A stretch of 64,000 nt of DNA from Iris pallida (lineage: Eukaryota; Streptophyta; Magnoliopsida; Asparagales; Iridaceae), in the NCBI GenBank assembly GCA_029216955.1, contig JANAVB010023996.1, forward strand, positions 15,672,043 through 15,736,042. Reading direction: 5' to 3'. Made by a program: the position numbers and the translations under genes. Shown in pieces: positions 54,346 to 64,000 of the stretch. The notes under the pieces are model-generated. The model was not told the DNA's origin. It worked only from the letters and a program-made list of their open reading frames with translations, and ran no database searches. How positions within the stretch are numbered: the first letter of the stretch is position 1; each line of letters opens with the position of its first letter.

Positions 54346-56766
54346 TCAAGAATAGTACTTCTTTAGGAACTTGCCGTTGATGGGCATCATAAACAAGTCC
54401 CCATTGGGTTTGGCGAGGCGGTAAGCACCGTTTGAGTATACCGTCTCTATGATCAAAGGTCCTTCCTACTTGGGCTCGATCTTTCCTAGTGTCTTGTGGG
54501 TCAATACTATTGGTCTTCTGACTGCTAAAACCAGGTCGCCAACTTGGAAAGTCCTCTGTTTGACCTTCTTGTTGAAAGCCTGTGATATACGGGCTTGGTA
54601 GAGCTCGATGCGTTGTTGAGCTAGGAGACGCTTTTCGTCAAGTGCCTCCAGTTCCCGCAGACGACGACGTTGATTGTCCTCTTCTGTGAGTTCATTTGTG
54701 ATTGCTACGCGGAGCGAAGGTATCTGTATCTCGAGAGGCAGTACTGCTTCGCTCCCGTAGACTAGGAAGAATGGAGTGTTGCCTGTTGGGGTCCGTACCA
54801 TTGTGCGGTAGGCCCAAAGACATTCGCCAAGCTTTTCGTCCCAGTCGCGTTTGTTGGATGACACGACCTTTTTGAGCAGCCTAACGATAGTTTTGTTGAA
54901 TGCCTCAGCCAATCCGCTTGCTGCCGGATTGTAGGCGGTTGAGGCCACGTTCTGAATGCGATTCTTGTCACAGAACCTGCTGAAAATATGGCTGATAAAC
55001 TGAGGACCATTATCATAGATGATCTGCCGGGGCACTCCGAAACGGTAAATGACATGGTGTTTGATAAAGCTGACCACCCTGGAGCTTTTTACTTCTGCTA
55101 GTAGAACTGCTTCCGTCCATTTGGAGAAGTAGTCGGTGATAGCCAGGATGAAACGGTGTCCTCTCGATGAAGGAGGGATGATTGGCCCTACAATGTCCAT
55201 GCCCCAGGCTTCGAAGGGCCAGGAGGCGACTGTAGGATGTAGCGGCTCCGATGGTGTATGTATGAAGTCTGCATGAAGTTGGCATGCGTGGCACTTCTTG
55301 GCATATTCGACAGCATCGGCAACCATGGTTGGCCAGTAGTAGCCCATACGTCGCAGTCGATCTTGCAACTTAGGACCGGGTTGATGAGCTCCACAAGTTC
55401 CGTCATGAGCTTCTTGAAGAGCTTCGGCTGCTTCTTCGTTGGACAGGCATCGAAGGAGGAGCCCATCGAAGGAGCGTCGGTACAGCATTTTGGTAGCTAT
55501 ATCGTAGTAGAATCGAAGAGAGCGTCTCCTGACTGAGACGGCTTCCTTCGGGTCCTCTGGAAGGATTCCGTAGACAGCAAAGTCGATGAACGGGAACCTC
55601 CAGTCTCGGACATTAACACCAGTGTTTGTCGGCATGGCGTGAGCCACCTGCAAGCATAGGTTGTTTCTGGAACAAATCAGATTTTGTCCTGTTAACGTGA
55701 TATAGTGTTGAGTCCCAAAGGGCGCTGCTAATGAGGCTGCGAGGCCAGCCAGAGCATCGGCCTCCAAGTTTTGTAAATGGAGGACATGTTCAATGAAGAA
55801 CCCGGTGAAGGTTGAAATGATGTTCAACGCGACTTCATGATAAGGGATTAAATCTTCATAGCGAACTTCGTATTGTCCCCGAACCTGGTTTACGACGAGT
55901 TTTGAGTCGCCGTAAGCTTCCAGATGGTCGACCCCCAGCTGTTGTGCGAGTTGGAGTCCCATGACGAGTGTGTTGTACTCGGCAACGTTGTTGGAGCACG
56001 GCTTCGAAAGAGAGTACGCACGTTGGATGACCAGCTGATCAGGGGAGACTAAGACTACCCCCACTTCTGCGATGATTTGGCCTTTGGGGCCTGTTCTCGA
56101 AGCGCCGTCGAAGAACATCCACCAAACGGGGCTTCCCTCGGTGACGTTGGATTCTTGGACCTCATCCGGGATATCTTCATAGAGTTTTGAGGATTCTGGG
56201 ATGGGGTATACAGCTAAAAAGTCAGCCAGAGCTTGACCCTTAACAGCTTTTTGGGGCACAAACACCATATTGTACGATGTTAGTAAGATCGCCCATGTAG
56301 CCAGCCGGGAGTTTAATGATCCTGGCTTCGTCATGAGGACTCTGAGCGGATTGACTCGGGAAATGACATGAATTGTCTGACCCGAGACATAATGACGAGT
56401 CTTCTGGATGGCAAACACCAAAGCCAAGCACTCCTTTTCGACGGGGTTGTACCGGTGTTCGGCCCCGATGAGTGTTCGACTGAGGTAGTAGATTGCTTGC
56501 TCGTAGCCTGTATCGCTGTTTTGAGCCAGCAGAGCGCCAAGAGAATGATCTATGGCACGGACGTAGAGGAGAAATGGTTTGCCGGTGACTGGCGCTACCA
56601 GGACTGGTGGACTCGTCAAGTAGGCTTTGATGTCGTCGAAAGCCTTCTGGCACTCTTCTGTCCAGACATAAGAGACTCCCTTCTTCATGAGCTGAGTGAA
56701 GGGTTGACATTTACCGAAAAGGTTTGCTATGAACCTCCGGATATATGCCAGACGTCCCTGTAGGCC
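54346..56766 (-). CDS. B RT thumb, dual RNase H and integrase (one internal stop)
   Basis: In frame with the upstream pol. From Met 56688, counting residues: degenerate gypsy RNase H (LYVRAIDHSLGALL, 41-54); archaeal-type RNase H with Asp194, Glu237, Asp261 and Asp311; integrase zinc region His428, His435, Cys466, Cys469; catalytic Asp498, Asp559 and Glu595, with 35 residues between the last two. The C-terminal INGKFLKKYYS ends at TGA 54346-54348. TAG at 54466-54468 takes the place of the Trp in PKWEGP of A, so the last 40 codons are cut off. All catalytic residues are present, so the enzymes look recently active. Confidence 0.87.
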
Positions 56767-57816
56767 TCAAAGTTCTCGAAGGTTCTTCGGAGGGTCCATG
56801 TTGAGGATGGCTTTGGTCTTCTCAGGATCAATATGAATGCCTTTCGCTGTGATGACAAAGCCCAAGAATTTGCCGCTAGAAACCCCCAGAAAGGATTTAG
56901 CGGGGTTCATTTTGAGTTGATGCGCCCGCATGAGATCGAAGACCGTCTTCAGGTCCTGTAGGTGATCTCTTTTGAGGCGGCTCTTGACTGCGATGTCGTC
57001 AACATAGCATTCGACTGTCTTGCAAAGATGTTGACGGAAAATGGTGCTCATAGCTCGCTGGTATGTCGTACCGGCGTTCTTCAAGCCGAAGGGCATTACT
57101 GTGTAGCAGAAAACACCCTTTGGAGTCCTGAATGACGTGTGTTTTGCGTCATCGAGGAACATCTTGATTTGATTGTAGCCTGAATACCCGTCCATGAAGG
57201 ACATGCGCTCAAAGCCACATGTGTTGTCGATCATCACATCAGTGATTGGAAGCGGGAATTCGTCCTTCGGGCAAGCAGAGTTGAGATCCCTGAAGTCGAT
57301 ACAAACTCGTATCTTCCCGTTCTTCTTGGTGACAGGAACGATGTTGGCTACCCAATCCGGGTGTTGTTCTTCACGAATGAAGCCGCTAGTCAAGAGTTTG
57401 TCAACCTCCTGATCGATGGCATTCATGATGTCCGGACGGAAGCGTCGCTGCTGTTGTTTGATAGGTTTGGCATCAGGTAAGATGTTCAACCTATGCATTG
57501 CGATCTGTGGATCGAGTCCCGGCATGTCTTCATAGCTCCAGGCGAAGACGTCGATATACTCTTTAGCCAGTTGGATTAAAGATTCTCGATCTTCTCCTTC
57601 CAGGCTTTTACTGATGAAGACGGGTTTGGAAGAAGACTCCTCCCCGAGGTCGATCTGCTCGACTTCGTCTTCGGTGGAAGGTTCACGAAGCTCAAAACGA
57701 GATTCCCATTGTTCCCCTAGGCGTTGGGCCCAGGGTTCTTCTTCGAAGGGTTCTGGCGCTTGGTCTTCGCCTTCACCTTTTTGAGGTTGTGCTGACGTCA
57801 TGTTAGCTGACAGCAC
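56767..57816 (-). CDS. B reverse transcriptase
   Basis: 350 codons with KPIKQQQRRFRPDIMNAIDQ, RVCIDFRDLNSACPKDEF, SFMDGYSGYNQIKMF, the active-site YVDD (56991-57009) and the SFLGVSSGKFLGFV block. It ends at TGA 56767-56769; A has CGA there, so a single C-to-T change split the pol. Upstream it is in frame with gag-protease, separated only by TAG 57853-57855. The start given is the first Met-type codon after that stop. Confidence 0.87.
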   Translation of the reverse strand: MLSANMTSAQPQKGEGEDQAPEPFEEEPWAQRLGEQWESRFELREPSTEDEVEQIDLGEESSSKPVFISKSLEGEDRESLIQLAKEYIDVFAWSYEDMPGLDPQIAMHRLNILPDAKPIKQQQRRFRPDIMNAIDQEVDKLLTSGFIREEQHPDWVANIVPVTKKNGKIRVCIDFRDLNSACPKDEFPLPITDVMIDNTCGFERMSFMDGYSGYNQIKMFLDDAKHTSFRTPKGVFCYTVMPFGLKNAGTTYQRAMSTIFRQHLCKTVECYVDDIAVKSRLKRDHLQDLKTVFDLMRAHQLKMNPAKSFLGVSSGKFLGFVITAKGIHIDPEKTKAILNMDPPKNLREL

Positions 57817-57852
57817 TTTCCTGAAGACTGATCCGATACTGGTATCGGAATC

Positions 57853-60800
57853 CTAAGTCGATGCTTCGGACGAATGGGAATGTTCTATGTCTTCTGCATC
57901 TGAACTCTCTGGGGTTGATGGCGGCGTGACATAGCCTAACCCTCGTCCAGTCCGATTATAATAATCCTGTGGCTTTCCATTGGGCATCGAAAGCCGGACA
58001 GGGAGATGTCGACCCTTGCCGTAGTTTAAGCCTTTGTTGCTTTTCAGGTCGTAGCCCATCTTTTGGATGATGTGCTTAGCCGCATCCGTGTACCGATAGA
58101 CTTGTACTCTGCCGGTATCAGGTTCGGGCTCGATTGACGGGAGGTCCCGACGACGCTCGACTTTGCCCGAGATGATGGTGCCTTGGTCTCGGCTCCGTGG
58201 AGGGACTATGAAGACTCCTTGAGATGGTACTATTTGATTATGGTAGACGGTCATTATTTGTGTTTGCAACGACCATAGAGCGTTGTCTAATGTATACATG
58301 GCATTCCAGTGTGAAAGACAAGAATAATTAAAAGACACTCTATTATTGATAAAGTACGAGATCTTATCCCGTGGGATTACATTGTCAAAGGAGGGTGCCT
58401 CTACGTCAGCCGAGATATAATCTTCAAGCTCCTCGTCTGTAAGAACCGGGGGCGGACTAGGAGAGTCGAACACAGCTTTGGGGTCTGAGAGGGTTATATG
58501 AGCCTTCTCTGACACTTTGGATGACTGCGGCGGCTTGCCCTTGAGACGCACCTTGAGAGGCGCCTCGGTTGCGCCTCCGGTGAGTGGTGCCTTCCCTTGT
58601 AATTTTGCCACCAGGGGAGCCGATATTTGAGGTGGCTTTCCCTTGAGGCGTATCTTCAGGGGTGCTTTGCGAGCCGACGCTTTCCCTGATAGCTTGATGC
58701 TCATTGGAGGCGCCTTCTGTGGTGGTTTCCCCTTCAGTCGGATTTTCAAGGGAGCGTCGGGAGTCACCTCAGGCTCCATGTCCGGCTCTGTTGCCGTCTC
58801 TGCCTCATCATCAGCGTCGTTGGCTTCCTCCTCGTCAATGGGCTTGTACAAGTCGGAATCTATGAAGTAGGCTTCAACCCCTTTGAAAGGATCGATGTCT
58901 GCAAACTCCGTCTGGATGACGCCATTGGTGGATACATACTTCATGCACTGGTGGAGCGTGGAGGGCACCACCATGTACTCATACAGCCATGGTCGACCGA
59001 GCAGGATGTTGTAGTTGACCTCGGCATCTACTACATAACAAGTTACCTCAGTTTTGAGGCTGCCAATATGACACTTCAGTCGGATCTTGCCCAATGGCTC
59101 GCTCTTGCTAGCATTGAAGCCACTGATGGTTGTATTGGAGGGCGCCAGCCGGTACATCGGGATCCCCAGCTTTGATAGCAGCGCCTTTGGAATGATGCTT
59201 AGGGAAGACCCAGGATCAATCTGAATCCGGCTCACCTTAACCGAGCCAATGTACCCTGTATAATACAGCGGTCGGTTATATCGGTGATGCTTGAGCAGCA
59301 TGTCTTGTTGGGTGAAAGTTATGTTTGGGATAACTTCCGCACAGTGACAGTGCGCACAAGTAGTTGGGAGGTCTTCAGGCTGCTTGACCTGACTGAGAAA
59401 GGATTTAGCGTCCTTTAGAGCTTCACAGAGAGCTTCTCGAGAATCTTTAGAAAGACGCAGGAGCTCGAACAAAGACAGGCGCGCAGGTGTACTGGCTAAT
59501 TGTGCCAGAATGTCAAAGTTGTGAGGTTTGGACAGCCCCGAAGCATTCTCCTTCCGTAGAGGTCTGTCAAAATGGGCCTCCACCTGCTTCTGCTTATTGG
59601 CTGCTGAGGGCTTAGATGGACCCTCTTCAGGGATAGTGTTAGGAGGCACCACCTCGGCGACGGCTTCACCGGATTGGGAGCTCTGTTGTGCACGTGTTTG
59701 CACTGGAAGTGCCTCTTCTGTTGAAGAAGAGACTGTGCGGCAAGACTTGATCTTCCTGCCTTTTGATTTGGAGGTAGGGCGTACCTCCGATTGAGTCACC
59801 TCGGAGACGAGGTCGGGGTGAACCCAGAGGACCTCTCCTCGAGATGTGGTGAGCGGGGTGAGTCCACTCACATTGTCACGAGTAGGTGGTAAGTTTACCA
59901 CCTCCATTGTCGCCTTAGGGATGGGGACGACGCCATCTTGTGTGGTAGTTGGCGGCAAGGTGCCGAACTGAAGCGAAACCAGATTGGCCGACACTGTCTT
60001 CTCTTCATAGTCGACGGAGATTACATCCACATTGATCATGCGCTGGATGTAATTCTTGAGGACGTAGCAGTCCTTGGTCGGGTGTCCGACAAACCGATGG
60101 TAGTGACAGTACCTTGGGTTGTCCACTTTCCCAACTTCATCGGGCCGCTTTGGGTCCGGTAGCTTGATCTTGTCACCCTGCTTCAGTATCTCAAAAAGTT
60201 GCAGGGTGTCGTCATCATTGAATGAATAAACCTCCTTGGGTCTTGGTGCCAGTGGAGGTTTCTGAGTAGGCGCAGATGCGCCTTTTGAGGCATTAACAGT
60301 CAATGCCTGTTTCCCTTTTGCTTCTCGTCCAGAGCTGTTAGCTGCGGACTTTTTCCCCTTATCGTCAAAGGCGGGGAAGCTGACACCCAGAAGACGTGCA
60401 TTGGCCGCCTTCTTTTCTGCAGCTTCAGCTTCGATGATCAGGGAGCTCCAGTCAGGAGGGGGAGTAGAGTTGAGCCAGAGCTTTACTGCAGGCAACATGT
60501 TCATGCTGCAAGCGGAGAGGAGCGCATGTTCTGGCATGCCTGGAGGTAGCCTGAAGCAAGCCTGTCGGAAGCGTTCGATGAACGCCCGAACCGTTTCCTT
60601 CTCCTTCTGACGTATCTCTATGAGAGACGCCATCGTCATGTCCTTCCCGCCGTCGTAGAAGCGGTCGAGGAAGAGGCACGTCAGGTCGTCGAAGGACGAT
60701 ATGGAATTGTCGGGGAGGCTGCAGTACCAGTCATATGCTACTCCTTTCAGGGCCCCGACAAAGATACTGGTGAGGAGCGCGTCCTCCTTCGGAAGATGCC

Positions 60801-61116
60801 CCGTCTGTGACTGGAAGTACATCAGGTACCGTCGTGGAGAGTCCTTCCCGTCGTATGGGGTGAGTGTTTGTGGCTTATACTTTGGGGGATAAACCACCTT
60901 GTTCCACTCGAGGGGATAAGGCTGGGGAATGCCCATCTTCTGGCGTTCCTCTTGCCTGTTCTTGGACTCGAAGCGCTCCCGCAGGTCTTTGATCATTTCG
61001 ACCACATCCTCCGTAGAGCTAGGAGTCGGGGAAGGAGGTACCATCTGGATTGGAGCGTTTGAGGGCTTTGAGGTCCGAGGTGCTTCTGTATCTGAGGGCG
61101 CCCGTTGGAGGGGCAC
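57853..61116 (-). CDS. B gag-protease polyprotein
   Basis: 1087 open codons. The retrotransposon-gag domain (PYDGKDSPRRYLMYFQ to AFIERFRQ) spans about 60560-60870; the CHHC knuckle CHYHRFVGHPTKDC is near 60062-60105; the aspartic protease IDPGSSLSIIP is near 59204-59220, with YNILLGRPW at its end. Then comes a linker with repeats of PLKIRLKGKPP and close forms (58520-58760), and the GLGYVTPPSTPESSD end shared with A. It makes the particle and cuts the polyprotein. In frame upstream with ORF1 (TGA 61135-61137 between them) and downstream with RT. The true start is probably the ORF1 ATG, not the codon at 61116. Confidence 0.87.
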   Translation of the reverse strand: MPLQRAPSDTEAPRTSKPSNAPIQMVPPSPTPSSTEDVVEMIKDLRERFESKNRQEERQKMGIPQPYPLEWNKVVYPPKYKPQTLTPYDGKDSPRRYLMYFQSQTGHLPKEDALLTSIFVGALKGVAYDWYCSLPDNSISSFDDLTCLFLDRFYDGGKDMTMASLIEIRQKEKETVRAFIERFRQACFRLPPGMPEHALLSACSMNMLPAVKLWLNSTPPPDWSSLIIEAEAAEKKAANARLLGVSFPAFDDKGKKSAANSSGREAKGKQALTVNASKGASAPTQKPPLAPRPKEVYSFNDDDTLQLFEILKQGDKIKLPDPKRPDEVGKVDNPRYCHYHRFVGHPTKDCYVLKNYIQRMINVDVISVDYEEKTVSANLVSLQFGTLPPTTTQDGVVPIPKATMEVVNLPPTRDNVSGLTPLTTSRGEVLWVHPDLVSEVTQSEVRPTSKSKGRKIKSCRTVSSSTEEALPVQTRAQQSSQSGEAVAEVVPPNTIPEEGPSKPSAANKQKQVEAHFDRPLRKENASGLSKPHNFDILAQLASTPARLSLFELLRLSKDSREALCEALKDAKSFLSQVKQPEDLPTTCAHCHCAEVIPNITFTQQDMLLKHHRYNRPLYYTGYIGSVKVSRIQIDPGSSLSIIPKALLSKLGIPMYRLAPSNTTISGFNASKSEPLGKIRLKCHIGSLKTEVTCYVVDAEVNYNILLGRPWLYEYMVVPSTLHQCMKYVSTNGVIQTEFADIDPFKGVEAYFIDSDLYKPIDEEEANDADDEAETATEPDMEPEVTPDAPLKIRLKGKPPQKAPPMSIKLSGKASARKAPLKIRLKGKPPQISAPLVAKLQGKAPLTGGATEAPLKVRLKGKPPQSSKVSEKAHITLSDPKAVFDSPSPPPVLTDEELEDYISADVEAPSFDNVIPRDKISYFINNRVSFNYSCLSHWNAMYTLDNALWSLQTQIMTVYHNQIVPSQGVFIVPPRSRDQGTIISGKVERRRDLPSIEPEPDTGRVQVYRYTDAAKHIIQKMGYDLKSNKGLNYGKGRHLPVRLSMPNGKPQDYYNRTGRGLGYVTPPSTPESSDAEDIEHSHSSEAST

Positions 61117-61134
61117 ACTCGACTCCCCATTAGC

Positions 61135-62964
61135 TCATGGGTCAGGACCAGTTGAAGGTGTCCTGATCAAGGCCGATCGCATCTCAAACACTGCTTGAGT
61201 CAGTGCTTGCATTGAGGCAGAGAGGGTTTTGAGTCCTCCCTCCAATGAGTCTATGCGCTGGACTATGTCCTGTGACGGCGCATCAGACTCGACATCATCC
61301 CCAGCCATGTATACTGTCCTGACACGGCCAGGAGTGGATGGATTGGTTGAGGCTTCGCTTTCGGCCTCACTCTCATGCGGGGGAGTCACTTCTCCTGGTA
61401 TTAGGCCACCCCCAGCCACATTCTGGACTTCATCTTCAACAGGCGCATCTGCAAGGGTTTGCTTGTCCTCGGCTCCGTCTTGAAGGACCTCTTCGTTTCC
61501 AGAACTACCCCCGGCAGTGTCCTGGAGGACATCCTCATTTTGAGGGGCTTCAGGGAGAGTAATCTTGCCTTGATGATGGAGATCCGCCGCTGCTGTGCTT
61601 TGGACATCTTTCTCTTCGGGAGGAGGCTCAACAAGGGTCTGGCTACCCCCAGCTTTCTCCGAGGACTTCTTCCTCAACCGAGTGCCTTCAAACACTCCAG
61701 AGGTCGAGACAGCTGCCTTGGTTTTCCTAGGCTGTCTTTTGGATGAAGACGAGGAATTGGCAGTCGTCTTCCGGATTGATGAGGAGTTGGAGACCACGTT
61801 GCATGAAGCGACCTTTGGCTCCTCTTCAGCTGACACCTTCGCCCCAAGGCGACGTCGGAGAGGTGTCGATGATTGTAGTCGTTGGAAGACCGACTGTCTT
61901 GGTGGAGCTGCCGCCTCGTAACAGCAGTTGATGGTGACCACCGCACAAGTATGCCCCGTAAGAGACGCATCGTGCTTGTTGGTCGACTCTCCTGACCGGC
62001 GCTTGTGAGTGATCACGTTGCGTAGGTCGTTGGAGGAGAGTGGTGCCTTCACACCCCCTTCAGACGTATGGCAAGGCCAAACGCCGGGGTGGTCAGGTGA
62101 GTGCTGCGCCCCCTGATCTAATACCAAGCAGGCATCACGATCAGTAGTGGGGGAACCACAACATTTGAAGTAATTTGAACGGACCTCAAACGTACAACCA
62201 GAGGAGGTGCGGGAGTTCAAGACCACTGAGTTTGTCTCTCTCGACTTGGTTGTGCATGCAGTAGATGCGCCCAAGCGAGATGAGGGCTTCGAAGATCGAC
62301 TCGTTGTTGGTGCAGAAGCACTTGAGTCAACCCTGTACAGCTTGCCATCGGCAGCGCGCGTGATGACGAGCGCGTTCCTCTGGCCGGCTGCTGGCATAGC
62401 ACGTTTGTGGCGCATGGCCTGTGCCGCCTTGGATTTCTTCGTACCAGCCCGCTGGGGTGCATAGTACTCAGCATCCAAATTCTCCTAGCCATTACAGCGA
62501 GTGAGTCTGTCAAAGACAGAGGCTTTTTGTGGCGCATCAGAGGTGATGCGCGGGGCATTGGCTGCGCTCCTGCTCCGTCGACGTATCTTCCTCGCCTGAG
62601 AGGGAGATGGTTGGGGAACGTGGTCGGCCGCACGCTTCCCCAAGAGATGCGCTGCATCGGCGAGCGCACCTTGGTTGCTGAGACCGTCAGCAGGAAGGGA
62701 AGGCTGGATTGCTGCATCCCCTTCAGTGGTGGTGCCCGAGGCGTCGACCTTGTGCACCCAGGCCGTGCGGATCTTCTTCGGCTTTGATAGCCGCTTCGAA
62801 GGACTCCCACTTCCTTCAGAAATGAACTCCTCGTACGCCTGTTGATTGAGGCGCACGACCAGCATCTTGTGGGAGGAGCCCACCTTCACGTCGTCGGCCT
62901 GTGTCACAACTTTCTCGGAAGAGAAGAAAGAGGTCCCCAGCAGAGTCGCCAGCTTGTTTGCCAT
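61135..62964 (-). pseudogene. B ORF1 (N-terminal extension of gag)
   Basis: ATG at 62962-62964 inside the 5' LTR. Codons 5 to 11 (LATLLGT) are read from the primer binding site. It shares MLVVRLNQQAYEEFI, LVITRAADGKLYR, QSVFQRL and GVFEGTRL with A, otherwise it is low-complexity, rich in Ser, Thr, Glu and Lys. In-frame TAG at 62485-62487 and TGA at 61135-61137 interrupt it, without any frameshift into gag. The function is unknown; a protein upstream of gag is a known feature of Ogre-type Tat elements. Confidence 0.65.
62933..62951 (-). promoter_or_regulatory. Primer binding site of B
   Basis: TGGCGACTCTGCTGGGGAC on the minus strand, three bases from the LTR and identical to A. Confidence 0.75.
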
Positions 62965-64000
62965 TAAAATTGTTTGATTGAAAACTTTAATACAAACAGA
63001 ACAGTGTTACAATGTAGGACTTAGATGTAGTCCTAGGAGTACACTTTTGTTTAAGCTGGGTCCTTAGTGCCAATGGAGCGAGTGGTAATGCGTTGACTCC
63101 GTTGACCGGCTGACGACGGTTATCGGTTCTCTGAAGGCGTGGATTGCTCTGGGTGCTGGAGCTTGCTGAGAGGAGGAAGACGTTGAGTGTCTGTATCTGC
63201 CTCTCTGATGATTCCTCGTATGTTCGTTGTGGATTCTGTGTGTGTGTGAAGGAGAAGATCCCTCTATTTATAGTTTTGCAGGCTGGCTACTCATGCGCGC
63301 ATGTAGGATACGCCGGTGTGTGGGGACGCCACATGGAGATTGCTGATGGAGGCGCATAGATGATGCGCCCTGATTGAGGGGGAGAACTTTTCATACTGCT
63401 GTTGTGAGCCGGCACGTAGCAGAGGAGAAGATCTTTCCGTTGCTGAAATCTTGGACGAGTTGAGTCAAAGGACACGTGTCATCGACTCATGGCTCGAAGA
63501 TCTCGGATTTGGTGGGGTAGTGATCTGGTGAGCTGCGCCTTGGATCTGGGCGCAGGAGGAGGCTGCGGCTCATAACCTTTAGGGGTTACAAACTGTTTAG
63601 AGCGCATGGCTTTTGAGGCGCATGCAGGCGACTTTCCTTCTGTCTTTCGGAATCAGAGATCAGTTTGGGGCGCATGGCTTTTGGGGCGCATGCAAAGCTT
63701 CAACTGGAGACTCTTCTTCTGTCTTTAGGGATCAGTGAAGGGTCTGAGGCGCATGACTTTTGAGGCGCATGCTGGTTTGGACGCATGGCCGTAGAGGCGC
63801 ATGGTGATTTGGACGCATGGCCGTAGAGGCGCATGCGGATGGCCACGTGGCAGTAGCCGTCGGAATAGAGTCATGATGATGCTGACGTTGCCGATGCTTC
63901 GTTCTCTGAAAAAGCTGTCACTGTTCAGACTTTGGGAAGCGTGCTGCCAACTCTGGTGTCAGTTCAGCATTTAATGTTTGTGATGTTCGATGGACAGCTG
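62955..64000 (-). repeat. Element B right (5') LTR, truncated by window end
   Basis: Aligned to 46529-47574 with about 23 differences, all transitions. TATA at 63265-63272 (minus); GCGCATG array 63596-63860. About 1.3 kb of this LTR should lie beyond the window. Confidence 0.9.

Larger units (their letters stand above)
46529..64000 (-). mobile_element. Element B: Tat-lineage Ty3/gypsy retrotransposon, 5' LTR cut by window end
   Basis: Left (3') LTR 46529-48863; right (5') LTR from 62955, truncated. Minus strand: primer binding site, then ORF1-gag-protease-RT-RNase H-integrase in one frame from 62964 to 54346, about 2870 codons, with five in-frame stops (62485, 61135, 57853, 56767, 54466) and no frameshift. 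Plus strand: a spliced PMD gene 49218-53735. About 1046 aligned LTR bases show some 23 differences by my count, all transitions, so it is fairly young. Its families of repeats differ from A, but the ends, primer site and gene layout match. Confidence 0.92.

Noticed and set aside
50432..54468. Idea that the TAG codons are read through or reassigned
   Set aside because: The homologous codon is a sense codon in the sister element at each site that I could compare, and the contexts do not match the usual CAA-TAG-CARYYA readthrough signal.

Overview
The window is plant nuclear DNA made entirely of nested LTR retrotransposons. I see no host gene, rRNA, tRNA or CRISPR array. Two things point to a flowering plant with a repeat-rich genome: Tat-lineage Ty3/gypsy elements with two RNase H domains and an antisense plant-mobile-domain (PMD) gene, and very long LTR elements derived from Tekay/Del-type chromoviruses. 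The species cannot be told from the sequence. All elements lie in minus orientation.

Layout. 1-777: leader and start of the 5' LTR of an old element E. It is broken at 777 by element D (783-11795, target duplication TCTAT), a LARD-like element with LTRs of about 3.5 kb and no coding capacity. The left LTR of D carries a nested solo LTR (4250-5157, target duplication ACAAT). 11801-12479 is unassigned sequence. At 12485 the oldest Tat element, F, begins, and everything to the right is inside it. Its antisense gene is cut by element C (18196-46087, target duplication ACGGT), which has LTRs of about 4.9 kb around a core of about 1.9 kb holding only a gag remnant. The gag of C is in turn cut by a complete Tat element, A (24056-40216, target duplication ACTAT). 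F resumes at 46093-46528 and is cut again by a second Tat element, B (46529 to beyond 64000, left flank CTCGT), whose 5' LTR runs off the window.

How the Tat genes work together. On the minus strand each element reads ORF1, gag, protease, RT, a degenerate gypsy RNase H, an archaeal-type RNase H and a DD35E integrase. In B this is one uninterrupted reading frame from an ATG inside the LTR (62964) to 54346, broken only by five stop codons. On the plus strand, starting just inside the 3' LTR, each Tat element has its own TATA box and a spliced gene: a short exon 1, a phase-1 intron, then a PMD-like domain, and a coiled-coil tail in the best preserved copy. The plus and minus genes converge on a spacer made of RNA-hairpin-like repeats.

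The most interesting signals are as follows. (1) Each Tat family carries its own short repeated motif around a CGCATG-like core (GCCGCATG in A, GGCGCATG in B, a GTGCGCCATTTAG form in F). It is arrayed in the U3 region of the LTR and in intron 1 of the antisense gene, and in A also within ORF1. (2) The convergent spacer of A and B holds hairpins with a conserved loop and changing, compensating stems. (3) A palindrome with compensating changes brackets the polypurine tract and LTR junction in A, B and F. (4) A structured leader beside a putative primer binding site is shared by C, D and E.
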